From Wenyingzhuangia aestuarii (GTDB taxonomy: Bacteria; Bacteroidota; Bacteroidia; Flavobacteriales; Flavobacteriaceae), in assembly GCF_011927765.1 (NCBI RefSeq), contig NZ_JAATJG010000009.1, positions 1-64,000 on the forward strand: a stretch of DNA of 64,000 bases, written 5' to 3'. Of the stretch, positions 17,559 through 28,227 are shown piece after piece. The notes under the pieces are model-generated. The model searched no databases. It was given only the letters and a program-made list of their open reading frames with translations, and was not told the origin of the DNA. Numbering within the stretch: the first letter of the stretch is position 1; each line of letters begins with the position of its first letter. A program made the position numbers and the translations under genes.

Positions 17559-17604
17559 AAAAACATAAAAAAACACTTTTATTAAAGTGTTTTTTTATGT
17601 TTTT
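17559..17604. terminator. Bidirectional terminator
   Basis: A 21-bp stem (17559-17579 with 17584-17604) and 4-nt loop, with A-run and T-run ends. It separates the plus-strand cassette from the minus-strand glycosidase genes. Confidence 0.8.
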
Positions 17605-17658
17605 AATTACCTCCAAAACTTACTTTAACAAAAGTGTTTATCTAACTAAAAAGATTGA

Positions 17659-19998
17659 TTACTTTTCTATTTCTAACAACAAAACACCATGCACACCAAG
17701 TTCAAAATTAGTTCCTAAAGATTCTCTTGTAAGCATGTTTGTACACTTTACAGTGTCTCCGTTTTTCATAGATACTTTTAATTGTGCTTTATTTTTACCT
17801 AGGTTCACAATTGTCATCATATAGCCACCTTTTCCGTTAGGAGCAACTCTCCATACACATCCTTTTTGTGCCAATTCGTTAGATTCTGATAAAACAACTT
17901 TTGGCAACTTGGTATCTACCAATTGCAATGCCAATGTCTTTAAATCTTGATGTTTGTTAGTGTTTAAAACGTGTAATTTTCCTTTATTATTTTTTAAAGT
18001 CTGTGAACGTTTATGACCATATTCGTCCATAGAAAGACTAGTCTTGTTGTCTAAAATAACAGTTCCTCCATTATCTAAATATTTCTGAAGTTCATCAAAT
18101 TCAGAATCTGTAACATATGGTGTTTTGTAAACCAAAACGACATCCCAATTTTTATGGTTTTGCTTTTTGATAATTTTTTCGGTTGCATAACCTACAGGAA
18201 AACCTTCAAAAAATAACGATTCATAAAGAGGATATTGTTCTGACATATGATGTTTTTTATTGATAGCTGATGTTTCTGAATGAAACAACCTTATAGGTCT
18301 TCTTTGACGACGTAGAGCCATTATTTCTTCTGAAAAACTATTCAAATCCATCATTACCTGCGTAAGTTCATTGGCTACCTGAGGTTGCATATTTACCGAA
18401 GCTGCAAAAGATTTCTGTAAGGCATTGTCCGAAGAGTGAACGTTATTTTCGAATCTTGCTTCTGGCGAACCATCTGGATCTCTAGCCCAAAACCAAGACA
18501 AACCAGCATCCATTCCAAACAAAGTTGCCAACCAAAAATTATTTCTAATGTACTCTGGAGAGGTGTCTAATTTACGCCAAGCAACACTAGACAAAAAATG
18601 GGTTTCTGAATTTACATGTATTTTTTCAGGAGCTACAGATTCCATAAAATCGTACGAAACACAAAGCTCTTCCCAATGATACGAATAATGTTTCTCCCAT
18701 GGTTCTGTTCTATTGTATCGCATATCTTTTTCTCTAGTTTTGGCATCATCACCAATCATTGTAGTCAGTTCAGTAAGCGATTCTATATCAATTCCATGAG
18801 AACGATCATCATCCGAAAAAAAGTGCGGTTGTAATTTTATATGCGTATCTCCATTCGGATTGGTTTTGTGCAATTCTGTTTGTAAAAAAGCAAACCACTC
18901 TATTGCTCTATCCATGTTAAAACGATCCCAATCGTACCTTAACGGTGTTCCTTTTGTTTCTTTTCTTAATGGAAACTCAAAAGCTACATCATCAAACGAT
19001 TTAAAGTTTGTGTTCCAGTTTTGATTAAGTTTAGTAATATTGTTTTTATACTTTACACTTAACCAATGCTTGTATTTTTTTAGAGTATACGATGAAAGGT
19101 CATTCATTTCACCTAGCTTATAAGCCCAACTCCCTTTTTCAGAAAACCAATGTGGTTCATTAGCCAATATGTATCCCAATTGCACTGTTTTTTTTCCTTT
19201 GGTTATCTCTCCTGCTTTTTTTATAATATCGCTCCAAACATCACGCATTAGCGGGTTATCAATATCAAAACCAACAAAAGTACTCCTTCCTTTGGTTACT
19301 TCTGGTTCTTGTTCTTTAATCCATTTAGGAACATTTGTATTCCAAAGTAAAAGATATCCTGCTTTGGTATTAGGATGATGGATAGCTTTGTTAAGAGCAT
19401 ATGCATTAAAAGTTCTGTCTTCTTTTAAAGAACTAGATGCAAAACCTCCAATATGGTCTATATTTCCTAAATGATCGTTATAAATACTGGGATCAGAAGT
19501 AGGGTTTCCCATTGATTTTGAAAAATAATCATATAAAAATATTGGTTTCCCATTACTGGTAAACTGATCATTTTCAACCTTTATGCGTTCCCAATCTACT
19601 TTTCTTACAGGTCTTCTTACAATGGTTTCTTTCACTACTTTTGTAAGATTGTCAATACCTTGGTCTAAAATCTCAATTACTTTTGTTCTCTCAAACTCTG
19701 GAAGCTCTTTAGCCATTTGAGCTTTGTCTCCTTTTATTGGGGTAAATTTTTCAAAAGACTCCTGAATAAAATCGGTATGATTTTCATCCCACTTGGCTAT
19801 TTTTAAAAACTCTTTTGAAAACCAAACAATGGTTTCTTCTCTTGTAACATCAAACCCTTTTTTTTGGGCTTTGGTCATTAATTTTTCTAGTTGTGTAATT
19901 TTTTTCTTTGCTTGTTTGTTTAATTCTTGAGCATTTACAGAAAAAAACTGCACAAATAACAGCATTACTAAAAGATAGGGTTTGTTAATTCTAATCAT
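17659..19998 (-). CDS. Secreted clan GH-A glycoside hydrolase (GH42-like layout; family uncertain)
   Basis: 779 residues. A signal peptide ends near FSVNA-QEL. After a helical segment (25-130) a barrel-type domain contains ANEPHW with acid/base candidate Glu281 and HVNSETHF with nucleophile candidate Glu465, as expected for clan GH-A retaining enzymes. About 620-710 read like the Rossmann-type domain of GH42 enzymes (WDVVLVYKTPYVTDSEFDEL, NGGTVILDNK), and the end resembles a small beta domain. No sorting domain is present, so it is probably periplasmic. Candidates are GH42, GH50 or GH167-like enzymes on red-algal galactans, but I cannot assign the family. It is 28 nt downstream of a paralogue with the same layout, so the pair is likely co-transcribed. 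Confidence 0.7.
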   Translation of the reverse strand: MIRINKPYLLVMLLFVQFFSVNAQELNKQAKKKITQLEKLMTKAQKKGFDVTREETIVWFSKEFLKIAKWDENHTDFIQESFEKFTPIKGDKAQMAKELPEFERTKVIEILDQGIDNLTKVVKETIVRRPVRKVDWERIKVENDQFTSNGKPIFLYDYFSKSMGNPTSDPSIYNDHLGNIDHIGGFASSSLKEDRTFNAYALNKAIHHPNTKAGYLLLWNTNVPKWIKEQEPEVTKGRSTFVGFDIDNPLMRDVWSDIIKKAGEITKGKKTVQLGYILANEPHWFSEKGSWAYKLGEMNDLSSYTLKKYKHWLSVKYKNNITKLNQNWNTNFKSFDDVAFEFPLRKETKGTPLRYDWDRFNMDRAIEWFAFLQTELHKTNPNGDTHIKLQPHFFSDDDRSHGIDIESLTELTTMIGDDAKTREKDMRYNRTEPWEKHYSYHWEELCVSYDFMESVAPEKIHVNSETHFLSSVAWRKLDTSPEYIRNNFWLATLFGMDAGLSWFWARDPDGSPEARFENNVHSSDNALQKSFAASVNMQPQVANELTQVMMDLNSFSEEIMALRRQRRPIRLFHSETSAINKKHHMSEQYPLYESLFFEGFPVGYATEKIIKKQNHKNWDVVLVYKTPYVTDSEFDELQKYLDNGGTVILDNKTSLSMDEYGHKRSQTLKNNKGKLHVLNTNKHQDLKTLALQLVDTKLPKVVLSESNELAQKGCVWRVAPNGKGGYMMTIVNLGKNKAQLKVSMKNGDTVKCTNMLTRESLGTNFELGVHGVLLLEIEK

Positions 19999-20026
19999 AT
20001 ATTCTAATTGTTAAATTTGTAATACT

Positions 20027-22819
20027 TTATAATTTGATAATCTTTTTAGTGTATTTATAACTATCCAAATACAATTCTACTACAAAAGATCCTGATGTTA
20101 ATTCTGGTAAATTAGCCGTTAAAAGAGTAGTAGTTTTAAATTTCTGTTTTTTAACCATCTTTCCAGAGTAATTAAATATTTTTAATTGACCATGTATAAA
20201 CTCTCTGTTTATTTTTACGTTTAATTGATTATTATCTATAGGATTTGGATAAATATCTACAAGAACACTCCCTTCTGTGTTGTCTTCATTACTACTTGTT
20301 AAAGAATTGTTTGAACGTAACTCTAACAATAAAGCATCGTTCGGTTTCATTATTATTTCAGTTCCCATATTTTTGTTAGTTAATAAATTTTTAACCTTTA
20401 CATTGTTAAAACCATTTAACCCAAGATTAGTAGTTGCATTGTCTTTACCCATATTCACAATACTTACTATGTAAGAATTGTCAGAATTCTTTTTAATACT
20501 TCTCCAAAAACAACCACGTTTATCTATATTTTTATTTTCTATAACTGTTACAGCATTTCTATTTCCTTTGTTTTCTACAATTTCTATTACCTTAGCCCTA
20601 ATACTATTCAAATCAGACAAATACAACAAACGTCCCCCATTAGTTGTGTTCAATGTCGCATTTCTAATTATTCCATACTCATTCTTTAACAAGCTTTTAT
20701 TGTCTAAAACAACAGTACCTCCTTGATTTAAATAATTTTGCAATGCCGTAATTTCTTTATCTGTAACAAAAGGCGTTTTGTTTACAATAACTACATCCCA
20801 ATTAGACTGATCTTGTTTTTCTATAATATTTTGAGTTGCAAAACCTATGGGTATTCCATCAAAAAATAATTTTTCATACAACTCTAATTCGTGCTCCATA
20901 TGATTTGGAACATTAATTGCTGATGTTTCTGAATGAAAAATACGAATAGACTTACGTGCATTTTGAATTTTATAGATGTCTGATGCAAAAGCATTCATAT
21001 CATAAAAAACATTTCCTATTTCATTTACAATAGCTGGTTGATGAATTAGACTTGCTGCATAACCAGAATCCGACCCTATACTTCCTTTTCTTATAGAACC
21101 ATCTTCTTCTCTTGGCCAATACCAAATATGACTCACGTTTTCTCCCAACATATAACCCGTCCAAAAAGCAGCTCTTACGTAAGATGGCTCTAAATACAAA
21201 TCTCTAAATTGAGAGGTAGAAACATAATGATTTTCTGAATTAAAATTAATTGCATTAGGTTTTACAGAACTTAAAAAATCAAAACTGATAGCCATTTCGG
21301 ACCAATGAAAATTATATCTATCCATCCATTTTTCTGTTTTGCCACTCATTAACGTCTGATTCATATCAGCATCGTTTCCTATAATTTCCTGAACCTCTTG
21401 TAGTGCTTCAAAATCTAAACCTGCATCTCTTGTAGCTCTAGAACTAAAAAATAAAGGAATAAGTTTTATATGTGTACGTGCTTTTGGATCTTTTTCTTTG
21501 ATCTTATCGTGTATAGATTTAAACCAATTTGTAACTCTTAAGTTGTTAAAACGAAACCAATCGTACACTTTTGGTGTTCCAACCTCTACATTTTTTATAG
21601 GAAAATCTAATGAGAAATTGGCTTCCGAATTTGGAGTATACACACCTGGAATTTCATCAAAACTTGTTAAATATTTTGAAGTTTCATTACCAAACCAATT
21701 TTTATTTAATTGTGTCAATCCTTCCAATGTATCACCGTATATATTTTTTAAATACGTTTCAAACTTCTGCATAGTTGCATAAGAAATTAGGTGATTGTTA
21801 CATGTAGGGTTCAAATCACAATTACTTTGCTGATTACCCGTTGTATTAGGAGTAAAATAATCTTTTTCTATGGTAGCAAAATGAGGTTCATTTGCCATCA
21901 TATATCCTAAAGTTTCACTCGCTTTACTTTTGTACGCGGGTATTGCTTTATCTAACAATTGCAACAAACTATTGTGAACTATAGAGTTATCAATATCATA
22001 TCCTACAAACAAGCGTTGTCCTGCATATACAGACTTACTATCATTTTTTGTATTTACATAATCATTGGCAATATAATCTGGTACCGATCTTAGATCTATA
22101 AACACTCTACTAATGTTTGAATTACTTCCAATTCTAGAATTTAAATTCCATGTAAATCCATTTTTTAACGTATTATCTGATTTTAAATACGTAGAAGTTA
22201 AATACAAGTCTGGTGTATTTCCGTGAAATTCATTTAAACTAAGTGTAGCTGAATTTTTATTATCAATATCTAATAATACTGATTCAGGCTTAAAAGTGTA
22301 ATCATAATAGAACGTTGGGACATTAAGTCCGTTAACATTTTCTACAATTATTTCTTGTTGACCATCATTAACAACCTTTAATTTACTATAATCAATTGTT
22401 CTATAATTTGGGCGGACTAAAGTACCTACTTGAAGTTCTTGAATATTAGTGATAGCTTGAGTAGTAATTTCTAATATTTGTTCTCTTTCAAACTGAGGAA
22501 CATAATTCGCTACTTGATCCAAGTTTTTACCTTTCTTATCTTGTTTGTTGTTTCTATAGGTAGTAATAATTCCAAATTGAGTCTTATTTTTTTCTATGTT
22601 ATTTTCATCCCAATCAGAATATCTAAGGAAAACTTCTGCCGTTCGCAAAGTCATTTTTTCTTTCTCTACATTTAAATTCTCATTCTCAGCTTTATCAATA
22701 ACTATTTTTAATTGAGAAATTTTATCAAGAACCTGTTGTCTTAGATCTTGGGAATAACCACCCAAAGAGGTAAGAAAAAATAAAACAAGACTTACATAAT
22801 TTATATAGTTTGTTATCAT
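20027..22819 (-). CDS. Secreted clan GH-A glycoside hydrolase with type IX secretion sorting domain
   Basis: 930 residues. A signal peptide (about 1-24) is followed by the same architecture as the downstream 779-residue enzyme. ANEPHF gives acid/base candidate Glu311, and NFNSENHYVS gives nucleophile candidate Glu529. The GH42-like Rossmann segment (WDVVIVNKTPFVTDKEI) follows. Residues about 855-930 (VDIYPNPIDNNQLNVKI to KYTKKIIKL) are a Por-type C-terminal sorting domain, so this copy should be exported through the type IX system to the cell surface or medium. One surface and one periplasmic paralogue fit successive steps in breaking down a galactan-type polysaccharide. The substrate is not shown by the sequence. 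Confidence 0.75.
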   Translation of the reverse strand: MITNYINYVSLVLFFLTSLGGYSQDLRQQVLDKISQLKIVIDKAENENLNVEKEKMTLRTAEVFLRYSDWDENNIEKNKTQFGIITTYRNNKQDKKGKNLDQVANYVPQFEREQILEITTQAITNIQELQVGTLVRPNYRTIDYSKLKVVNDGQQEIIVENVNGLNVPTFYYDYTFKPESVLLDIDNKNSATLSLNEFHGNTPDLYLTSTYLKSDNTLKNGFTWNLNSRIGSNSNISRVFIDLRSVPDYIANDYVNTKNDSKSVYAGQRLFVGYDIDNSIVHNSLLQLLDKAIPAYKSKASETLGYMMANEPHFATIEKDYFTPNTTGNQQSNCDLNPTCNNHLISYATMQKFETYLKNIYGDTLEGLTQLNKNWFGNETSKYLTSFDEIPGVYTPNSEANFSLDFPIKNVEVGTPKVYDWFRFNNLRVTNWFKSIHDKIKEKDPKARTHIKLIPLFFSSRATRDAGLDFEALQEVQEIIGNDADMNQTLMSGKTEKWMDRYNFHWSEMAISFDFLSSVKPNAINFNSENHYVSTSQFRDLYLEPSYVRAAFWTGYMLGENVSHIWYWPREEDGSIRKGSIGSDSGYAASLIHQPAIVNEIGNVFYDMNAFASDIYKIQNARKSIRIFHSETSAINVPNHMEHELELYEKLFFDGIPIGFATQNIIEKQDQSNWDVVIVNKTPFVTDKEITALQNYLNQGGTVVLDNKSLLKNEYGIIRNATLNTTNGGRLLYLSDLNSIRAKVIEIVENKGNRNAVTVIENKNIDKRGCFWRSIKKNSDNSYIVSIVNMGKDNATTNLGLNGFNNVKVKNLLTNKNMGTEIIMKPNDALLLELRSNNSLTSSNEDNTEGSVLVDIYPNPIDNNQLNVKINREFIHGQLKIFNYSGKMVKKQKFKTTTLLTANLPELTSGSFVVELYLDSYKYTKKIIKL

Positions 22820-23045
22820 ATGTATTTTTATAAAATTATAGTTAATAAATGTAAACTATAGCTCAACAAACAATGTCTCTTATCATCAATAAATAGTCTT
22901 TTATAGTTTGGATCAAAACAGATAATAAAACTGATTTACAATCATTTTCATGTATAAACAGACAATATTTTCACTTAAAAAGACACTGAAACTTTCTTTA
23001 TTAATTTGTTTTGTAGAACATTATTAATAATAAGAATTTTACATT
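22820..23045. other. Divergent intergenic region of the carbohydrate locus
   Basis: 226 bp between the glycosidase pair and the first jelly-roll gene. It is very AT-rich, with no exact TAnnTTTG element on either strand. It is the natural place for a binding site of the AraC-type output domain of the nearby hybrid regulator, but I see no clear repeated half-site. Confidence 0.3.
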
Positions 23046-23903
23046 ATGAAAAAAATTACACTTTTAGCTCTTACGATTATCCCTGTATTTACAATGTCCT
23101 CGCAAATTGCAGGGTTTAATACTGATGCTTATGGATTTGAATTGACAAACGTTCAGTGGACTAGTGGCGGAACACATAACGGTGCATCATCTCCTGGAAA
23201 TATAGTAGATGCTATTACTCAAAATGACGGTTTTATACAATCAGATGAAAAGGCCAGAACAGGTACCTATAGTTTACTTGCTGATTTTTCTTCTTCAATA
23301 CCTGGAGAGACTCCAAGTTTACAAGGATGGAGAGCTAACGTAAATGGAGAAACAAACTATGATTATATCGCTAGTGCCACTACAAAAAACTATACATTGT
23401 CTGCATACATATATATTAATGCTACTACTGATGGAAATTTAAGAATTACTTCACAAGGTTCTAACGGAAGACAATATAATCAATTAAGTATCCCCTTAAA
23501 CACCGTTCCTACAGATACATGGACTAAGTTTAGTATTTCTTTTGATCAAAACGTACCCCAAGAAGATTATTGGTCTTCTGTTAATTTTAGTACCTTACCA
23601 ACTGGCAATGTTAAAATTTTTGTTGATGATATTTCTATTGTAGAAACATCAACTTTGAGTGCAAATAGGCTAGATAAAGACATCTTTAATTTAGCAGTAA
23701 ATTATAATACTTCTAAACTTAATATTACAGCTCCTAAAGGTTCTAAATTAGAAATTTTTAATGTGCTTGGTTCTAAAATTAAAACCATTGATATTACAGA
23801 AAAAAATAACATTATAGATATTTCTACATTATCAAAAAACATGTATATCTGTAAACTTAATTATCAAGGAAACACCATTACTAAAAAAATTATTGCAAAC
23901 TAA
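23046..23903 (+). CDS. Secreted jelly-roll (CBM-like) protein with type IX sorting domain
   Basis: 285 residues. A signal peptide ends at about residue 20 (TMSSQIAG). Residues ~25-195 form a beta-rich domain ending IFVDDISIVE, the usual last strand of CBM4/9/22-type carbohydrate-binding modules. Residues ~205-285 are a Por sorting domain (LNITAPKGSKLEIFNVLG, YICKLNYQGNTITKKIIAN). No catalytic motif is visible, so it probably binds glycan on the cell surface. It resembles the 194-residue protein after the regulator gene, including a central AWTQDAGF/AITQNDGF segment. It is divergent from the glycosidase genes. Confidence 0.65.
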   Translation: MKKITLLALTIIPVFTMSSQIAGFNTDAYGFELTNVQWTSGGTHNGASSPGNIVDAITQNDGFIQSDEKARTGTYSLLADFSSSIPGETPSLQGWRANVNGETNYDYIASATTKNYTLSAYIYINATTDGNLRITSQGSNGRQYNQLSIPLNTVPTDTWTKFSISFDQNVPQEDYWSSVNFSTLPTGNVKIFVDDISIVETSTLSANRLDKDIFNLAVNYNTSKLNITAPKGSKLEIFNVLGSKIKTIDITEKNNIIDISTLSKNMYICKLNYQGNTITKKIIAN

Positions 23904-24056
23904 ACAATAACTTACTATACTATTATTAACATCTATTTATAGAATCTTACTTATAAAGGTTTTATAAATAGGTGTTATTTGTTTTTATCACAATTAAGAT
24001 ACTTCCACATCTATTTTTTATTGTTTTTAAATTAACATTGTAAAAATTATTTTAAA

Positions 24057-27000
24057 ATGAGAAATTTCCATAGACAAATAGTGCCTTTATTTTTTTTATT
24101 CTTATTTTCTTATTTATGTATTGGTCAAAAAAAAGATATCAAATACATAGATAAAATAACCATAGAAAATGGATTAGCACATAATGGGGTTACCTCTATT
24201 TTAGAAGACAGTAGAGGCTTTATTTGGTTTGGGACTTATGATGGATTAAACAAGTATAATGGATATGAAATTACAACTTTTAAAAACACTTCCAAAAAAA
24301 CTGTTTTAACTAGTAATAGAGTTAGAACACTAAGTGAAGATTTTAATGGAAATATTTGGATAGGCACCGATAACGGAGTAACCGTTTACAATTACGAAAA
24401 AGAATCTTTTAAAAAGTTGGACCTCCCTCTTGACTCTATAAACAAGGTGAATAATTTTATTATTAGAAAAATTATTCCATCTAATAATACCATTGTTTGT
24501 GCTACAGAAGGTAATGGTATTTTAATTTTTGACAATTATTATCGTTTTATAAAAAGAATTTTTTCTACAAGTAATAAAAACATTCTCTTTTCTGACGGAG
24601 TTGAGTTAGATTCTAATCATATATTATTTACAACTTCTGTAGGTTTAGTACTATATTCTAAAAAAGAACAAAGTATTAAACAAGTGGTAAATGAAATTAC
24701 TTATTCCAGAACATTGTTAAAATTAGATGCAAATCATTTATTTATTGCGGAAACTAAAGGAGTAACTCTTGTAAACTTTAAAAAAATAGACTCTACATTT
24801 AAGTTTACAAAAGAACATACTTCTTTGAATGAAATACAAGCCAATAGCATGATGATGGATGGCTATCAAAATTTATGGGTGGGAGGTATAATTGGAGGAA
24901 TTAAAAAATTTCCTGTTTCTGATTTTAAAAAAATAATCACTAAAAAAGAACTCCGTTCATTTAATGATAATTACGAAATTTTGCGTTCAAGTTCTCTCAT
25001 GTTGTCGTCTAACAAACACTGTTGGTACACTACTTTTGATAAGGGGGTTTATAAATTTAACACCAAACCAAATAATTTTCATCATGTGGGCTACAATAAA
25101 TACAGTAATGAAAAATTTGGTATGATTTCTTTTATATCTGAATACGATACAAACAAAATATTAATTACCGACAACATTAATGGACTTAGCTTATACAACA
25201 CTAAAACCCAAAAAGAACAAAAAATTCCTTTTACTTTTCTAAGAAAATCAAAACAAAAAATTTACGGTATATATAGAGATAAAAAAAAACATTTTTGGCT
25301 AAATTACTTTAATGATCATACCATTTTTCATTTGAACGAAAATGGTGAGTTCCTAGAAAAAATAATACTAGACAAACACATACCTATTATACAAATCCAA
25401 AGCTACACAGAAGACTTAAATGGTAATATATGGATTGCTAGCACCAATACTGTTTACCAACTAAGCCTAAATAAATTTCATTGTGTTAAAAGCTTAGAAA
25501 AACTATGCAACAACACATTCTTTAAAGGCAAAAACACCGGTCCTTTAAGAACCATTTATGCAGATCCCTTAAAAGAAATTATATGGATAGGCTCCGAAAC
25601 TAAAGGTTTGTTTAGAGTTAATTATTCCAATAATACATCTCTTAAAAAAAGTAAAATTTCTCAATATACTCAACAAAATTCATCCAATGCTATAAGTAGT
25701 AACTTTGTAAGTTGTATTATTAGACTACCTAATAACAGTTTATGGATTGGAACCGAAGGTGGCGGAATTTGTAAAGTTGAAAACAGTTTTACACAACCTA
25801 AATTCACCCAATTTACAGAAGCAGACGGGCTGTCTAACAACGTTGTAAAAAATATACTTTTTGACCAAAATCAAAATTTATGGATTTCTACTAATATAGG
25901 ACTCAATAAATTTGATATTAACAAACAAATATTCTTTAAACTTAACAAACTAGACGGTTTAGAATTTCAAGATTTTTGGTATTCAACTGTAAAATTAAAA
26001 AACAACTTTTTTGTTTTTTCTGGTTTAAATGGTTTTTGTTTTTTTAATCCTAAAAAAATTAATATTGAAAACAAAATACCTCTATTCCAATTCGAAAATT
26101 TCAAATTATTTGATAAAAAAGTAACTCCAAACGATACTATTAATAATAGGGTTTTAATCTCAAAAAACATCAATCTTAACAATCAAATAAATTTAAAACA
26201 TAACGAAAATGTACTTTCTATTGATATTACCAGCTTGCATTTTTCAGATAGTAAAAATCATTTAATTAGATATCAATTACACCCCATTAACAACCGTTTT
26301 ACAGAAATAACATCTCGTCAAAAAAATATAACTTATGCAGGGTTACAGCCAGGAGAATATACACTATTAGCCCAAGTGTCTAGCGCATCAGGAACTTGGA
26401 GCCCTACAAAAAAATTACATTTTACTATTTCTCCATCTATCTGGCAAACCTCTTTAGCTTATTTTATTTATATTATTTTAATTATTAGTGTTATTGTAAT
26501 CACAATCTATATTATTTTAAGATTTCAAAAACTGAATCATAATGTTCAAATAGAAAAATTAGAAAAAAACGCACTTAAAAAAAACAACGAAGATAAACTA
26601 ACCTTTTTTTCTAACATATCTCACGAAATAAAAACCCCAATCACACTACTTTCAGAGCCATTAAAGGAATGTTTAACATATAATAAAGATGATCCTAAAA
26701 CTATCAAAAGACTTCAAATTATACAAAGACAAACTACCAAAATATTAAAACTAATAGATGAAATCCATGACTTTAGAAAAGCAGATGCTCATACATTAAA
26801 GGTAAATTACTCATTATTTAATTTTAATGATTTTATAGAATCCATTACTCAAGATTTTACTCAACTTGCAATTAATGACCATAAAAACTTCCATATAATC
26901 CCCCCAAAAAAAACATTAATTGTATCTGCGGATAAAGATAAGATTGAAAAAATAATTAATAATTTATTAAACAATGCTTTTAAATACACCCTAAAAAACA

Positions 27001-28139
27001 ACACAATAACCCTTAGCTACTATTGGTCTGATAACAATTTAAACCTTAAAGTACATGATGACGGAAAAGGGATTAATAAAAATGATTTACCACATATTTT
27101 TGAGCGTTTTTTTCAATCTAAAAATGGACGTAATAATTTTTACCAAGGATCTGGAATTGGGCTAGCATTCACAAAACAGCTTACGGAAATACATTACGGG
27201 TCTATTAATGTGAAAAGTGAAATAAATAAAGGAACTACGTTTTATATTGAATTACCTATTTTACATGATGTTATAAACGAAGAATATGCAAAACCAATAT
27301 TATTACCTATAGAAGAAGAAATTGAGCTTACTGATATAATAAATGAACAAGATGATATTGACGATCTAAGTGGAGAGTTTTCTGAATCTTTAATTTATTA
27401 TGTGGAAGACAATACAGAAATGAGAGAGTATGTATCTTCCGTGCTTAGTAGTTTTTATATTATAAATTCTTTTAGCAATGGAAAAGAATGCATGGATGCT
27501 TTAGAAGATAAATGGCCAGAAATTATAATTAGCGATATCCAAATGCCTATTATGAATGGTTTAGAATTATGTAATCAAGTAAAATCTAATTTTAAAACAA
27601 GTCATATTCCTGTAATTTTACTTACTGCTTTAACTAAAATAGAAGATCATATACAAGGAATTAAAGGCGGTGCAGATGCTTATATAAAAAAACCTTTTAG
27701 TCTTAATTTCTTAACAAACTCTATAGAAGCTTTATTAATTAATCGTAAACAACTTAGAGAACGTTATCAAATAGGAATTCCTTTAGATCATACAAAAACC
27801 AATCAAAACGACGATTTATTCTTAAAAAAATTATTTTTTATGATGGAAGAAAAAATAGAAAATCAAGAATTCGACATAAATCAACTAGCTAAAGATTTAT
27901 ACCTGAATAGAACTTATTTTTTTAAAAAAGTAAAAGCCTTAACCAATCATACTCCTTATGAGCTATTAAGAAAATATCGTCTAAAGAAAGCTGCAGAACT
28001 TTTATCACAACAAAAACTAACAGTAAACGAAGTTTACATGATGACTGGTTTTAAAAGCAGAACTCATTTTATAAAAATCTTTAAAGACCAATACAACATT
28101 CCACCTAGCAAATACGCCTCTTCAATTCTAAAACAATAA
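24057..28139 (+). CDS. Hybrid two-component system regulator (sensor kinase, receiver and AraC output in one)
   Basis: 1360 residues, standard for this Bacteroidota family. A signal peptide (1-23) is followed by a periplasmic sensor of two-bladed-propeller type with recurrent Reg_prop words (SRGFIWFGTYDGLNKYNG, GNIWIGTDNGVTVYN) and a Y_Y_Y domain near 700-790. A membrane helix lies at ~800-822. Next come a histidine kinase with FFSNISHEIKTP (His near 856), an ATPase domain (DDGKGINKND, GSGIGLAFTKQL), a receiver with IISDIQMPIMNG (Asp near 1158) and KKPFS, and an AraC-type helix-turn-helix (~1275-1358). Such proteins sense oligosaccharides in the periplasm and turn on the adjacent polysaccharide genes. 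All key residues are present. Confidence 0.93.
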   Translation: MRNFHRQIVPLFFLFLFSYLCIGQKKDIKYIDKITIENGLAHNGVTSILEDSRGFIWFGTYDGLNKYNGYEITTFKNTSKKTVLTSNRVRTLSEDFNGNIWIGTDNGVTVYNYEKESFKKLDLPLDSINKVNNFIIRKIIPSNNTIVCATEGNGILIFDNYYRFIKRIFSTSNKNILFSDGVELDSNHILFTTSVGLVLYSKKEQSIKQVVNEITYSRTLLKLDANHLFIAETKGVTLVNFKKIDSTFKFTKEHTSLNEIQANSMMMDGYQNLWVGGIIGGIKKFPVSDFKKIITKKELRSFNDNYEILRSSSLMLSSNKHCWYTTFDKGVYKFNTKPNNFHHVGYNKYSNEKFGMISFISEYDTNKILITDNINGLSLYNTKTQKEQKIPFTFLRKSKQKIYGIYRDKKKHFWLNYFNDHTIFHLNENGEFLEKIILDKHIPIIQIQSYTEDLNGNIWIASTNTVYQLSLNKFHCVKSLEKLCNNTFFKGKNTGPLRTIYADPLKEIIWIGSETKGLFRVNYSNNTSLKKSKISQYTQQNSSNAISSNFVSCIIRLPNNSLWIGTEGGGICKVENSFTQPKFTQFTEADGLSNNVVKNILFDQNQNLWISTNIGLNKFDINKQIFFKLNKLDGLEFQDFWYSTVKLKNNFFVFSGLNGFCFFNPKKINIENKIPLFQFENFKLFDKKVTPNDTINNRVLISKNINLNNQINLKHNENVLSIDITSLHFSDSKNHLIRYQLHPINNRFTEITSRQKNITYAGLQPGEYTLLAQVSSASGTWSPTKKLHFTISPSIWQTSLAYFIYIILIISVIVITIYIILRFQKLNHNVQIEKLEKNALKKNNEDKLTFFSNISHEIKTPITLLSEPLKECLTYNKDDPKTIKRLQIIQRQTTKILKLIDEIHDFRKADAHTLKVNYSLFNFNDFIESITQDFTQLAINDHKNFHIIPPKKTLIVSADKDKIEKIINNLLNNAFKYTLKNNTITLSYYWSDNNLNLKVHDDGKGINKNDLPHIFERFFQSKNGRNNFYQGSGIGLAFTKQLTEIHYGSINVKSEINKGTTFYIELPILHDVINEEYAKPILLPIEEEIELTDIINEQDDIDDLSGEFSESLIYYVEDNTEMREYVSSVLSSFYIINSFSNGKECMDALEDKWPEIIISDIQMPIMNGLELCNQVKSNFKTSHIPVILLTALTKIEDHIQGIKGGADAYIKKPFSLNFLTNSIEALLINRKQLRERYQIGIPLDHTKTNQNDDLFLKKLFFMMEEKIENQEFDINQLAKDLYLNRTYFFKKVKALTNHTPYELLRKYRLKKAAELLSQQKLTVNEVYMMTGFKSRTHFIKIFKDQYNIPPSKYASSILKQ

Positions 28140-28227
28140 AAAAAGACATTTATTTTACGCAATACTACATGCTTTTTTTAAGATTAGAATATTATTGAAT
28201 TCTAATTAATTTAAAAACAAAATAAAA

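Noticed and set aside
22820-23045. Palindromic operator for the hybrid regulator
   Set aside because: No clear half-site repeat was visible in this AT-rich space.
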